Shown here piece after piece: positions 33,555 through 42,491 of a stretch of 64,000 nucleotides of DNA. The stretch is from Alloboseaceae bacterium BT-24-1. GTDB taxonomy: Bacteria; Pseudomonadota; Alphaproteobacteria; Rhizobiales; Beijerinckiaceae. A program made the position numbers and the translations under genes. Numbering within the stretch: the stretch's first letter is position 1; each line of letters opens with the position of its first letter. A model generated the notes under the pieces. It saw nothing but the letters and a program-made list of their open reading frames with translations. It was not told where the DNA came from and ran no database searches. The stretch lies in NCBI GenBank assembly GCA_025846845.1, contig JAOYTL010000003.1:186001-250000 (forward strand), written 5' to 3'.

Positions 33555-34478
33555 ATGCTCGCATTCCTAAGCAGCCGTCTCCTGCGCATGACGATCACGC
33601 TCTGGGCGATCGTCACCGCCGTCTTCCTGGCGACGCGGCTGACCGGCAATCCGATCGATTTCCTGATGCCGGAGGGGTTAGACGCCGTCTCACGCGCCGA
33701 GATGATCGCCTATTGGGGCCTCGACCGCCCGATCGCCGAGCAATACCTCCTGTTCTGGAAATCGCTGCTCTCAGGCGATTTCGGCCTCGGCCTGATGGAG
33801 CGGCGGCCGGTCGCCGTGATCTTCAGCGAAAGGCTGTGGCAGAGCGCTTCCCTGCTCCTTGCGACGCTGGCGCTGACGATCGCGGTCGGCGTCCCGCTCG
33901 GCATCCTTGCTGCGCTCTGGCGCGGGCAACCGCGCGGCCAGGGCGTACTTTTCATCGCCTTCATGGGCTACGCGGTCCCGAACTTCGTTCTCGCCATCCT
34001 GCTGCTGCTCATCTTCTCCTACACGCTGCATTGGCTGCCGAGCGCCGGCTCCGCCACCTTGCTGCATTATGTGATGCCGACCGTGGCACTCGCCGCCTAC
34101 TTCGTCGCGGCGCTCACCCGTTATACCCGCAACGCCATGCTCGACGTCCTCTCCGAGGACTATATGCGCACCGCCCGCGCCAAGGGCCTGTCCGAGAGCG
34201 CGATCATCCTGCGGCACGGACTGCGCAATGCGCTGATCCCTGTCATCACCGTGCTCGGCCTGCAGATCACCACGCTCGTCTCGGGCGCCGTCGTGGTCGA
34301 GACCGTGTTCGCCTGGAACGGGGTCGGCGACCTGCTGGTCGGCGCAACGCTGCGCCGCGACTATCCGGTGCTGCAGTTCGGCGTCCTCGTCGTCGCCAGC
34401 ACCGTCATCCTCGTCAATTTCGCGATCGACCTCGCCTATGCGGCGTCCGATCCGCGCGTGCGCCTCGTCGGAGCCTGA
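33555..34478 (+). CDS. Peptide/nickel-type ABC permease (DppB), cluster 2
   Basis: The 307-residue protein begins MLAFLSSRLLRMTITLWAIV and has the DppB layout with VFLATRLTGNPIDFLMPEG in the first loop and the EAA loop MRTARAKGLSESAIILRHGLRNALIP. It is the first gene of the importer operon. The next gene starts seven bases after its stop. Confidence 0.93.
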   Translation: MLAFLSSRLLRMTITLWAIVTAVFLATRLTGNPIDFLMPEGLDAVSRAEMIAYWGLDRPIAEQYLLFWKSLLSGDFGLGLMERRPVAVIFSERLWQSASLLLATLALTIAVGVPLGILAALWRGQPRGQGVLFIAFMGYAVPNFVLAILLLLIFSYTLHWLPSAGSATLLHYVMPTVALAAYFVAALTRYTRNAMLDVLSEDYMRTARAKGLSESAIILRHGLRNALIPVITVLGLQITTLVSGAVVVETVFAWNGVGDLLVGATLRRDYPVLQFGVLVVASTVILVNFAIDLAYAASDPRVRLVGA

Positions 34479-34484
34479 CCCGCC

Positions 34485-35387
34485 ATGACCGAGATCGCAG
34501 ACGCCAAGCTGATGCTCCCGCCGCGCCGGCTGCCGCGGCTCAGGCTCCCTGCGCTGGGCGGCGCCAACATGCTGGTCACGGCAGCGGCGCTGCTCGGATT
34601 GCTGCTGCTCGCGCTCGCCATACTCGCCCCGCTGATCTCGCCCTTCGAGCCCGATCAGCAGCGGCTCCTGGCGCGGCTGAAGCCTCCGATCGGCAGCACC
34701 GGCGCCAACCCGCTCCACTGGCTCGGCACCGACCAGCTCGGCCGCGATCTGCTGTCGCGCTGCCTCCATGGCCTGCGCCTGACGCTCGCGCTCGCGCTCT
34801 TCGGCAGCCTGCTTGGCCTTGCCATCGGCGCGGCGCTCGGCCTCGCCGCAGGGCTGCTGCGTGGCTGGGCCGATGCGCTGATCATGGGCCTCGTCGACAT
34901 CATGATGTCGTTGCCCTTTACGCTTGTTGCGCTCTTCGTCGTGGCACTCGCCGGCACCGACGTCACCGTGCTGATCTGCGTGCTCGGCATCGCCTACTGG
35001 GCCCATTTCGCCCGGCTGATCCGAGCCCAGGTGCTGAGCCTGCGCGAGATGCCCTTCGTCGAGGCCGCCCGCGCCGCTGGAGCCGGCCCCTGGCGTATCG
35101 CCACCGTCCACATGATCCCGAACCTGATCTCGCCGGTCGTGGTCATGGCGAGCCTCAACTTCTCCAACCTCATCCTGTTGGAATCAGCCCTCTCCTTCCT
35201 CGGCCTCGGCGTCCAACCGCCGACGGCGACGCTGGGCTCGATGGTCGGCCAGGGCCGCGACTACATGGCCTCCGCGCCCTGGATCGTCGCCATCCCCGCC
35301 CTCTTCATCGTGCTCGTCAGCCTCGTCGCCATGCTGCTCGGGGATGCGCTGCGCGACCGCCTCGACCCCCGCCTGCGCGGGCGCTGA
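34485..35387 (+). CDS. Peptide/nickel-type ABC permease (DppC), cluster 2
   Basis: The 300-residue protein has an N-terminal anchor helix (MLVTAAALLGLLLLALAILA), the DppC motif HWLGTDQLGRDLLSRCLHGLR and the EAA loop EAARAAGAGPWRIATVHMIPN. It pairs with the preceding permease. No peptide-type ATPase is encoded before or after. Confidence 0.93.
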   Translation: MTEIADAKLMLPPRRLPRLRLPALGGANMLVTAAALLGLLLLALAILAPLISPFEPDQQRLLARLKPPIGSTGANPLHWLGTDQLGRDLLSRCLHGLRLTLALALFGSLLGLAIGAALGLAAGLLRGWADALIMGLVDIMMSLPFTLVALFVVALAGTDVTVLICVLGIAYWAHFARLIRAQVLSLREMPFVEAARAAGAGPWRIATVHMIPNLISPVVVMASLNFSNLILLESALSFLGLGVQPPTATLGSMVGQGRDYMASAPWIVAIPALFIVLVSLVAMLLGDALRDRLDPRLRGR

Positions 35388-35435
35388 CTGCCTGCCCCAC
35401 ACGCCTGCCGTTCACCCCAACAAGGGACTGAAAAC

Positions 35436-37001
35436 ATGCTCAAGACCCTGAAAACGCTTGCCGCTGCCGCGCTCTCGGCCACCGCTTTCGTCAGCCTCGC
35501 CCAGGCACAGGAACTGAAGGTCGGCGTCCAGAACATGGCGCCCTGGCTCGACCCTGGCCGCGACTTCTCGAATGTCGGCTCGCAATTCTACTTCAACGCC
35601 TTCGACCCGCTGATCGGCAAGGACGCCACCCGCGCCGAAAGCGTCTGGCAGCCGGGTATCGCGACGAGCTGGACGCAAGTCTCGCCGACCGTGATCGAGC
35701 TCAAGATCCGCCAGGGCGTAAAATTCCACAATGGCGACCCGATGACGGTCGAGGATGTCGTCTTCTCCTTCGACCGCATCATCAACGCGACCTTCCCGCC
35801 CTATGCCATCCGCAAGCGCGACACGCTGCCGAACATGGCCAGGGTCGAGGCCGTCGATGGCGAGACGGTGCGCGTCACCGCAACCAGGCCCGAGCCGCTG
35901 TTCGAGACGTTGCTCAACGTCCAGCAGGGCATGATCGTGCCGAAGAAATACGTGATGGCTCTGACCGGCGATCCCAACGTCGCCGAGGCCTCCGATTTCG
36001 AGGCCTTCGCGCTGAAGCCGGTCGGCACCGGTCCCTACAAGATCGCCGAATTCGTGCCGAACCAGCGCCTGGTCTATGAGCGCTTCGACGGCTTCTGGGG
36101 CGAAAAGGCCCCGTTCCAGAAGGTCACGGTGACACGCATTCCAGAGCTTTCGGGCCGCCTGACGGCGCTCAAGAATGCCGAGGTCGATCTCATCACCAAC
36201 ATTCCGCCGGATCAGCTCGAGCCGGTCGCCGCCGATCCTAAACTCAAGGTCGAGGGCATGCAGACGCCGCTCTTCCACGTCGTCATCTTCAACACCCAGA
36301 ACCCGAAGATGGCCAATCCCAAGCTGCGCCAGGCGCTGTCCTACGCTATCGACCGCAAGACGCTGAACGAGGCGCTCTGGTTCGGCAAGGCCAAGGTCCC
36401 GACCTCGCACTCATTCGCGCAGTTCGGCCCGCTCTACATGCCGGAGCTCGCCACCTTCGAATACGACCCGGCCAAGGCCAAGGCGCTGCTCAAGGAAGCC
36501 GGCTATGACGGCTCGCCGATCCGCTACGACATCCAGGCGGCCTATTACACCAACGGCCTGCTCGCCGCGCAGGCGATCCAGGAGATGTGGGGCGCCGTCG
36601 GCGTCAAGATGCAGCTCAACGTCACCGAGCAGTGGACCGGTTCCGACCCGACCATGATGGCCCGTGGCTGGTCGAACCCGATGTATTTCCCCGACCCCGC
36701 AGGCGCCTTCGGCATCATGTGGGCGCCGACCGGCAACTCAGCCTCGGAAGGCCGCTTCAAGGCCGACGACGCCTACATCGCCCTCTGGGACAAATTCCGC
36801 TTCTCGACCGACCTCGCCGAACGCAAGCAGGCCTATGCCGCGCTGATGCAGGCGATCAAGAACGACCCGCCGGTGCTGCCGCTCTACCAGCCCTACGAGT
36901 CCTACGGCATGAAGCGCTCGCTCGCCTGGCGGCCGCTGCAGGGGCACATCCCCTATGTGCTCGATTTCCGCGCCGGCCGCGTGACGCTCGCTGCACGTTG
37001 A
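35436..37001 (+). CDS. Peptide-type ABC substrate-binding protein (SBP_bac_5), cluster 2
   Basis: The 521-residue protein starts with a Sec signal (MLKTLKTLAAAALSATAFVS, cleavage near AQAQE). Family segments are KIRQGVKFHNGDPMTVEDVVFSF split as usual near residue 90, VGTGPYKIAEFVPNQRLVYE near 195, and PKLRQALSYAIDRKTLNEAL. It delivers substrate to the DppBC pair. With phosphatases on both sides of the cassette, the ligand may be a phosphorylated or phosphodiester compound; that is inference. Confidence 0.92.
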   Translation: MLKTLKTLAAAALSATAFVSLAQAQELKVGVQNMAPWLDPGRDFSNVGSQFYFNAFDPLIGKDATRAESVWQPGIATSWTQVSPTVIELKIRQGVKFHNGDPMTVEDVVFSFDRIINATFPPYAIRKRDTLPNMARVEAVDGETVRVTATRPEPLFETLLNVQQGMIVPKKYVMALTGDPNVAEASDFEAFALKPVGTGPYKIAEFVPNQRLVYERFDGFWGEKAPFQKVTVTRIPELSGRLTALKNAEVDLITNIPPDQLEPVAADPKLKVEGMQTPLFHVVIFNTQNPKMANPKLRQALSYAIDRKTLNEALWFGKAKVPTSHSFAQFGPLYMPELATFEYDPAKAKALLKEAGYDGSPIRYDIQAAYYTNGLLAAQAIQEMWGAVGVKMQLNVTEQWTGSDPTMMARGWSNPMYFPDPAGAFGIMWAPTGNSASEGRFKADDAYIALWDKFRFSTDLAERKQAYAALMQAIKNDPPVLPLYQPYESYGMKRSLAWRPLQGHIPYVLDFRAGRVTLAAR

Positions 37002-37069
37002 TGCGACTGCGGGAGCCGGTACCGCCGGCTCCCGCCCTCTTTTCCTGCCCCTGCTCGACGAGCCCCGCC

Positions 37070-37969
37070 ATGACCCGATCCCTCCGCCTCGCCTTCGTCG
37101 CCGATATCCATCACGGCGAGAACAGCTTCACCAAGGTCGGCAGCGCAGCCCTGCCGCTGATGGGCGAATTCCGCCGCTTCGTCGCCGAGACCAGGCCCGA
37201 TGCGGTGATCGATCTCGGCGACCGCATTTCCGATGTCGACCACGCCACCGACCTCAGGCTGGAGCGCGAGGTCGCGGAGGCCTTCGCGCCGATCACGGCA
37301 CCGCGCTTCCATCTCTGCGGCAACCATGATCGCGACCATCTCAGCGTCGCCGAGAACGAAGAAATCCTCGGCCAGCCACTCGGCCATCGCACCGTCGATC
37401 TCGGAGACTGGCGCCTCGTGCTCTGGGCCGCGGATTCGCGCATCCACCGGCCGGGCGGCTTCGTCCTGCGCGAGGCCGATCTGATCTGGCTTGCGGCCAC
37501 GGTCGAGGCCGCCGACCGACCGCTCGTCGTGATGAGCCATGTTCCCGTCTCCGGCCATGGCCAGACCGGCAACTATTATTTCGAGCGCAATCCGGCCTCC
37601 TCGACCTATCCCGGCGCCGAGCGCGTCCGCGCCGTACTCGCTCGGGCGAAGGTGCCGATGGTCTGCATCGCCGGCCATGTCCACTGGAACACGCTGACCA
37701 CCGTCGACGCCATCCCGCATCTGACCCTGCAATCACTGACCGAGAGCTTCACCACTCTGCCGGGACCGGCCGGCGCCTTCGCTCTGCTCGAGCTCGACGA
37801 GACGATCTCTTGGACCGTGCACGGCCAGGACCCTTTCACCGCCCGCATCGACAGCAAGCAGACGCTCCGGCGCTGGATGACGCCGCTGCAGCCTTTCGAC
37901 GAGCATCCTGAATTGCGACAGAAGAGGCTCGCCTCGGCAGCTTTGATGAGCGCGTCGGCGACGGCCTGA
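37070..37969 (+). CDS. Calcineurin-like metallophosphoesterase
   Basis: ATG 37070 (MTRSLRLAFVADIHHGENSF) gives 299 residues. All five dimetal motifs are present: DxH in FVADIHHGE, GD in VIDLGDRISD, GNHD in HLCGNHDRDH, His in VVMSHVPVSGHG and GHxH in CIAGHVHWN. Such enzymes cleave phosphodiesters or phosphomonoesters (CpdA/GlpQ-like roles). It is 68 bp after the binding-protein gene, so it probably processes the imported compound. No signal peptide, so it acts in the cytoplasm. Confidence 0.9.
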   Translation: MTRSLRLAFVADIHHGENSFTKVGSAALPLMGEFRRFVAETRPDAVIDLGDRISDVDHATDLRLEREVAEAFAPITAPRFHLCGNHDRDHLSVAENEEILGQPLGHRTVDLGDWRLVLWAADSRIHRPGGFVLREADLIWLAATVEAADRPLVVMSHVPVSGHGQTGNYYFERNPASSTYPGAERVRAVLARAKVPMVCIAGHVHWNTLTTVDAIPHLTLQSLTESFTTLPGPAGAFALLELDETISWTVHGQDPFTARIDSKQTLRRWMTPLQPFDEHPELRQKRLASAALMSASATA

Positions 37970-37981
37970 ACGCGCTTTCCC

Positions 37982-39388
37982 CTAGCGCGGATCGATCGGC
38001 GTCTTCGGCAAGGCGAGTTCCCGCTCGATCCAGGCCGCCAGCCGGAACAGATCGGCCTCGCGCCGGGCGTGCGCCAGGATCTGGATGCCGATCGGCAGGC
38101 CCTCGCGCGAGAAACCGATCGGGATGGCGATGGCCGGCAGGCCGGTGAGCGACCAGATCGCGGTGATCGAGATCCAGTCGACATAGTCCTGCATCGGCCG
38201 CCCTTCGACGACCGCTGGGAACAGCGTCTCAACGGCAAAGGGCATGGCCTGCGTCGCCGGGCAGATCAGGAAATCATGCTCGTCGAGAAAATCGACCGCG
38301 CGGCGATAGAGCTCGCTGCGGTAGCGGTTGGCCGCGACGATGGCATGGCCGGGCTGGTCGCGGCCGCGCAGCAGATCGGCCAGGACCGGCGCCGGAAACA
38401 TATCGCGATGCGTATAGAGGAGCGGCTCGAAGGTGGCGTAGAAGCCTTCTCCCCGCAGCACGCGGAAGGCGTCCATCGCGCCAGTCACATCGGGAGCGCT
38501 GCGCGCCACCATGACGCCAGATTTCTCCAGCGTTGCGGCAAGGTCCGAGAAAGCTTGCCGGATCGGCTCCTCGATCGGCAAAAGGCCGAGATCGGCCGAG
38601 ATGGCGATACGCCCCGGTTTGCGCGGCGCCTGCGCGGCGTTGAGGAACGGCCGCTCGCCGCTCGGCGCCGTCAGGATGTCGCCGGGGTCGTAGCCGGTCA
38701 TCGCATCGAAGAAGAGCGCGAGATCGGCGACGTCGCGCGCCATCGGCCCCTCGACGGCGATGGTGTCGAACGGGTCGGCCAGGCGTTTGCGCGGTATACG
38801 GCCCGGCGTCGGGCGCAGGCCGGTCACGTTGCAGAACGCAGCCGGGATGCGCAGGCTGCCGCCATAGTCGTTGCCATGGGCGAGCCAGGCCTCGCCGGTC
38901 GCCAGCGCCACCGCCGCGCCGCCCGAAGAGCCCCCACAGGTCAGGCGCCGGTCATAGGGGTTCCGGGTCGTGCCATAGACGCTGTTGGTGGTCTGCGCGC
39001 CGCCGAGCTCGGACAGGTTCGACTTGCCGAGCGTGATGGCGCCATTGGCCTCCATCAGCGCGACGGTCCGGTCCGATTCAGCCGAAATGCGATCGCGGAA
39101 GATCGACGTGCCACCGGTGTTGCGCACGCTCGCGACGTCGTTGTTGTCCTTGACGACGATCGGCAGCCCGCCGAGCAGGCTTGTTCGCCCGACCCGCCGC
39201 GCCGCATCGGCGGCACGCGCCTGCTCCCGCGCCCGGTCGAGGCAGAGCGTCGGCACGGCGTTCAACTGCGGCTCGACGATGGCGAGGCGCGCCGCGGCGG
39301 CTTCGACGAGTTCCACCGATGTGACCTCGCCAGCCATGAGGAGGTCGCGCACGGCGAGCGCGCTGAGCTTGGTGAGTTCATCCGACAT
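37982..39388 (-). CDS. Amidase-signature-family amidase
   Basis: The 468-residue protein contains the Ser-cisSer-Lys triad: Lys in GGLPIVVKDNNDVA (about 82), cis-Ser in TCGGSSGGAAVALATG (about 157) and nucleophile Ser in NDYGGSLRIPAAFCNVTG (about 180). It hydrolyses C-N bonds of amides. The start overlaps the LacI gene end by 11 bp, so the two are co-transcribed. The neighbouring divergent operon is a peptide-type importer, which may bring in its amide substrate. Confidence 0.93.
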   Translation of the reverse strand: MSDELTKLSALAVRDLLMAGEVTSVELVEAAAARLAIVEPQLNAVPTLCLDRAREQARAADAARRVGRTSLLGGLPIVVKDNNDVASVRNTGGTSIFRDRISAESDRTVALMEANGAITLGKSNLSELGGAQTTNSVYGTTRNPYDRRLTCGGSSGGAAVALATGEAWLAHGNDYGGSLRIPAAFCNVTGLRPTPGRIPRKRLADPFDTIAVEGPMARDVADLALFFDAMTGYDPGDILTAPSGERPFLNAAQAPRKPGRIAISADLGLLPIEEPIRQAFSDLAATLEKSGVMVARSAPDVTGAMDAFRVLRGEGFYATFEPLLYTHRDMFPAPVLADLLRGRDQPGHAIVAANRYRSELYRRAVDFLDEHDFLICPATQAMPFAVETLFPAVVEGRPMQDYVDWISITAIWSLTGLPAIAIPIGFSREGLPIGIQILAHARREADLFRLAAWIERELALPKTPIDPR

Positions 39389-40409
39389 GGGCAGGCAATC
39401 CGCTGGCAGGGGCGCCGCAGGAGCGGCGGATGACGAGGCGTGGCGCCATCACGTTGGTCGTTCCGGGGCCGGACAAGCTGCCGGCAAGGCGCCGAAGCAG
39501 GAGATCGAGCGCCGCCTCGCCCATGGCGCGGACCGGCTGGGCGACCGCGCTGAGCCTGGGCGACACCGCCTCGGCCCAGGGCAGATCATCGATGCCGATG
39601 ACGGAGATGTCCTGCGGGCAGGCCAGGCCACGATCCGCCAGCGCCTTCACGACGCCGACCGTCATCAAATTGTTGGTGGCAAAGACCGCGCTCGGCGGCT
39701 GCGGCAAGGCCAGCAATTCGGCCATCGCCTGCTCGGCCGGCTGCTGGCGGAAGCCGGCATCGCGGATGAGATCAGGGTCGAGCGGCAGCCCCGCCGCCAG
39801 CAGCGCCTCGCGATAGCCGGCAAGACGCTCGGCGGCCGTGCGCAGTACCTCAGGCCCATTGACCAGGCCGATCCGCCTGTGGCCGCAGCCGATCAGATGC
39901 TGCGTCGCCTCGAAACCCGCCCGCCGGTTGTCGAGGACCACCGCATCATAGCCCAGCCCCTCCATGGCGCGGTCGACCAGGACGATCGGCACCTCAAGCT
40001 GCGCCAGCAGCGAGGCCCGGTTCATCGAGACCGCCCCGGTTGGCGCGAGGATGAGCCCGTCGATGCGCTGCGTGCGCAGCATGCGCAGATGCGCCTCCTC
40101 GCGCTCGCTCCGCTCATTGGAATTGCACAGCAGCACGAGATGGCCGCTGGCCGCGGCGGCATCCTCGACGGCCTCGAACAGGTCGGAGAAGAACGGGTTG
40201 GTGATGTCGCCGACGACGAGGCCGATCAGCCCGCTCGAACGTTTGCGCAGCGAACGCGCCCCGGCATGGGGCGTATAGCTCAGCTTCTCCATCGCGGCGC
40301 GAACCCGCGCCAGAAGCTCGGGGCTGACGCGATCGGCGCTGTTGAGCACATTCGACACGGTCGCCACCGACACATCAGCCAGACGCGCAACATCCCGGAT
40401 CGTCGCCAT
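39378..40409 (-). CDS. LacI-family transcriptional regulator
   Basis: The 343-residue protein opens with the LacI helix-turn-helix (MATIRDVARLADVSVATVSN, then hinge LNSADRVSPELLARVRAAME) and a periplasmic-binding-like domain (GLIGLVVGDITNPFFSDLFE, VDRAMEGLGYDAVVLDN). Its start lies 13 bp from a LacI-type operator at 40423, implying autoregulation. It also likely regulates the divergent importer operon at 40608. Although LacI proteins often sense sugars, the neighbours here point to an amide or amino compound. Confidence 0.93.
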   Translation of the reverse strand: MATIRDVARLADVSVATVSNVLNSADRVSPELLARVRAAMEKLSYTPHAGARSLRKRSSGLIGLVVGDITNPFFSDLFEAVEDAAAASGHLVLLCNSNERSEREEAHLRMLRTQRIDGLILAPTGAVSMNRASLLAQLEVPIVLVDRAMEGLGYDAVVLDNRRAGFEATQHLIGCGHRRIGLVNGPEVLRTAAERLAGYREALLAAGLPLDPDLIRDAGFRQQPAEQAMAELLALPQPPSAVFATNNLMTVGVVKALADRGLACPQDISVIGIDDLPWAEAVSPRLSAVAQPVRAMGEAALDLLLRRLAGSLSGPGTTNVMAPRLVIRRSCGAPASGLPAHVG

Positions 40410-40422
40410 CCAACCTCACCAG

Positions 40423-40434
40423 TGAAACGGTTCA
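40423..40434. promoter_or_regulatory. Candidate LacI operator O1
   Basis: TGAAACGGTTCA is a dyad with TGAA/TTCA arms and a central CG-containing core, matching the TGAAACG-type half site of many LacI members. It is 13 bp upstream of the lacI start. Confidence 0.45.
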
Positions 40435-40532
40435 AAAGTTCGAACCAGCTTTGCGGAGCATCCTACAAACTGCAAGCGCAATTTCTCATTCAAAAGCCAC
40501 TTGCGGCACTTCTGGCTGTGTGAGAGCTTGAT

Positions 40533-40544
40533 TGAAACGTTACA
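40533..40544. promoter_or_regulatory. Candidate LacI operator O2
   Basis: TGAAACGTTACA matches O1 in its first seven bases and has a central ACGT. The two sites are 110 bp apart centre to centre, close to ten and a half helical turns, on either side of the divergent promoter region, so DNA looping is conceivable. Confidence 0.45.
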
Positions 40545-40607
40545 AAACCAGCTGGGAGGCGAGTTGATGGGCGCGCATGTTTCCACCGCGGATGGCCGGA
40601 CTCAGTC

Positions 40608-41549
40608 ATGACCTCCTATGTCCTGCGCCGGCTCGCCGCGACGATCCCGGTGCTGGCCTTCGTCGGGCTCTTCGTCTTCTTCCTGCTGCGCCTGACGCCC
40701 GGTGACCCGGCCATCCTGATTGCCGGCGACCAGGCGACGATCGAGCAGATCGCCTCGGTCCGGACCCAGCTCGGCCTCGACAAGCCGCTGACGGAGCAGC
40801 TCTTCGCCTGGGCGGGCCAGCTCGCCCAAGGCAATCTTGGCCGCTCGGTCCTCTCCGACATGGAGGTGACGCGGCTGATCGGGATGCGGATCGAACCGAC
40901 GGCGATGCTGGCGCTCGTCGCGATCCTGATGGCCCTCGCCATCGCGCTCCCGCTCGGAACCCTGAGCGCACTCAAGGCCGGGAGCCGGATCGACCGCATG
41001 GTCATGGCCTTCGCCATGATCGGCTTCTCCTCCCCGGTCTTCGTCGTCGCCTTCTTCCTGGTCTATGTCTTCGCGCTGACGCTCGGCTGGTTCCCGACGC
41101 AGGGCTATGTGCCGCTCGCGCAGGGTTTGCTGCCCTGCCTGAACAGCCTCGTCCTGCCCGGGCTCGCCCTCGCCATGCTCTATGCGGCGCTGCTGGCGCG
41201 GGTCACGCGGGCAAGCCTGCTCGAGATCCTGGCGGAGGATTTTGTCCGCACCGCCCATGCCAAAGGCCTCAAGCCTCGCATGGTCGTGCTGCGCCATGCG
41301 CTGAAGAACGCCGCGATCCCGGTCGTGACCGTGGTCGGCGTCGGCATCGCCGCGCTGCTCGGCGGCGTGGTGGTGACCGAGACCGTGTTCAACATCCCCG
41401 GTCTCGGCCGCCTGACCACCGACGCGATCCTGCGACGCGACTATCCGGTAGTGCAGGGGCTGATCCTCGTCTTCTCGCTCGTCTACGTCACCGTCAACCT
41501 GCTGGTCGACCTCAGCTATGTGCTGTTCGACCCGCGCATCCGCTATTGA
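40608..41549 (+). CDS. Peptide/nickel-type ABC permease (DppB), cluster 3
   Basis: The 313-residue protein starts MTSYVLRRLAATIPVLAFVG, with FFLLRLTPGDPAILIAGDQA in the first loop and the EAA loop VRTAHAKGLKPRMVVLRHALKN. Six spans predicted. First gene of the third importer operon, facing the LacI/amidase operon. Confidence 0.93.
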   Translation: MTSYVLRRLAATIPVLAFVGLFVFFLLRLTPGDPAILIAGDQATIEQIASVRTQLGLDKPLTEQLFAWAGQLAQGNLGRSVLSDMEVTRLIGMRIEPTAMLALVAILMALAIALPLGTLSALKAGSRIDRMVMAFAMIGFSSPVFVVAFFLVYVFALTLGWFPTQGYVPLAQGLLPCLNSLVLPGLALAMLYAALLARVTRASLLEILAEDFVRTAHAKGLKPRMVVLRHALKNAAIPVVTVVGVGIAALLGGVVVTETVFNIPGLGRLTTDAILRRDYPVVQGLILVFSLVYVTVNLLVDLSYVLFDPRIRY

Positions 41550-41562
41550 GGGCGCCGTGACG

Positions 41563-42438
41563 ATGACCGTGGCCGGCCCCGTCGCGAAGGCGCCCAGCTC
41601 CGTGCAGGCCATTCGCCGTTTCCTGCGCCTGAACCCGACCATTCTCGTCGGCCTTGCGGTTCTGGCCGCCTTCACCCTGGTCGCGCTGATCGCGCCCTAC
41701 ATCCTGCCTGATCCGGTGCGGGTGAATCCAATCCAGCGCCTGCGCCCGCCGGGAGCCGAATTCCTGTTCGGGACCGACCAGCTCGGCCGTTCGACCTTGT
41801 CGCGAACCCTGAACGGCACGAGGATCTCGCTGACGATCGGCGCGCTCGTCACGCTCCTGACCGTCACCTTCGGCCTGCTCATCGGCCTCGTCGCCGGCTA
41901 TGTGCGCTGGCTCGACGGCACGGTGATGCGCGTCATGGACGGGCTGATGGCGATCCCCGGCATCCTGCTCGCGATCGCACTGATGTCGCTGTTCGGGTCG
42001 AGCGTCCAGAACGTCGTCATCGCGATCGGCATCGCCGAGATTCCGCGGATGGCCCGCGTCGTCCGCTCCTCGGTGCTGGTGCTGCGCGAGCAGACCTATG
42101 TCGAGGCGGCGATCACCAATGGCGCCGGCCTGCCGCGGATGCTGCTGCGCCACATCCTGCCCAATGCGGCGGCGCCCGTGATCGTCCAGGCCACTTACGT
42201 CTTCGCCTCGGCGATGATCGTGGAATCGATCCTGTCGTTCTTGGGTGCCGGCACGCCGCCGACGATCCCGAGCTGGGGCAACATGCTGGCCGAGGCCCGC
42301 CCCTTCATGCAGCGCGCGCCCTGGATGATCGCCTTTCCAGGCGTGGCGCTGGCGCTCCTCGTGCTCACCGTCAACGTGCTCGGCGACGCCCTGCGCGACG
42401 CCATCGACCCACGGCTCGCCCGCAAGCTCAGCGTGTGA
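41563..42438 (+). CDS. Peptide/nickel-type ABC permease (DppC), cluster 3
   Basis: ATG 41563 (MTVAGPVAKAPSSVQAIRRF) gives 291 residues; GTG 41557, closer to GAGGG at 41548-41552, is an alternative start. The DppC motif FLFGTDQLGRSTLSRTLNGTR and EAA loop EAAITNGAGLPRMLLRHILPN are present. It couples with the preceding permease. Confidence 0.92.
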   Translation: MTVAGPVAKAPSSVQAIRRFLRLNPTILVGLAVLAAFTLVALIAPYILPDPVRVNPIQRLRPPGAEFLFGTDQLGRSTLSRTLNGTRISLTIGALVTLLTVTFGLLIGLVAGYVRWLDGTVMRVMDGLMAIPGILLAIALMSLFGSSVQNVVIAIGIAEIPRMARVVRSSVLVLREQTYVEAAITNGAGLPRMLLRHILPNAAAPVIVQATYVFASAMIVESILSFLGAGTPPTIPSWGNMLAEARPFMQRAPWMIAFPGVALALLVLTVNVLGDALRDAIDPRLARKLSV

Positions 42439-42491
42439 GGTCGGCTCGGCTCCAGAACAAGACCGCAAGACAGTTCAGAGGGAGGGAAAAG

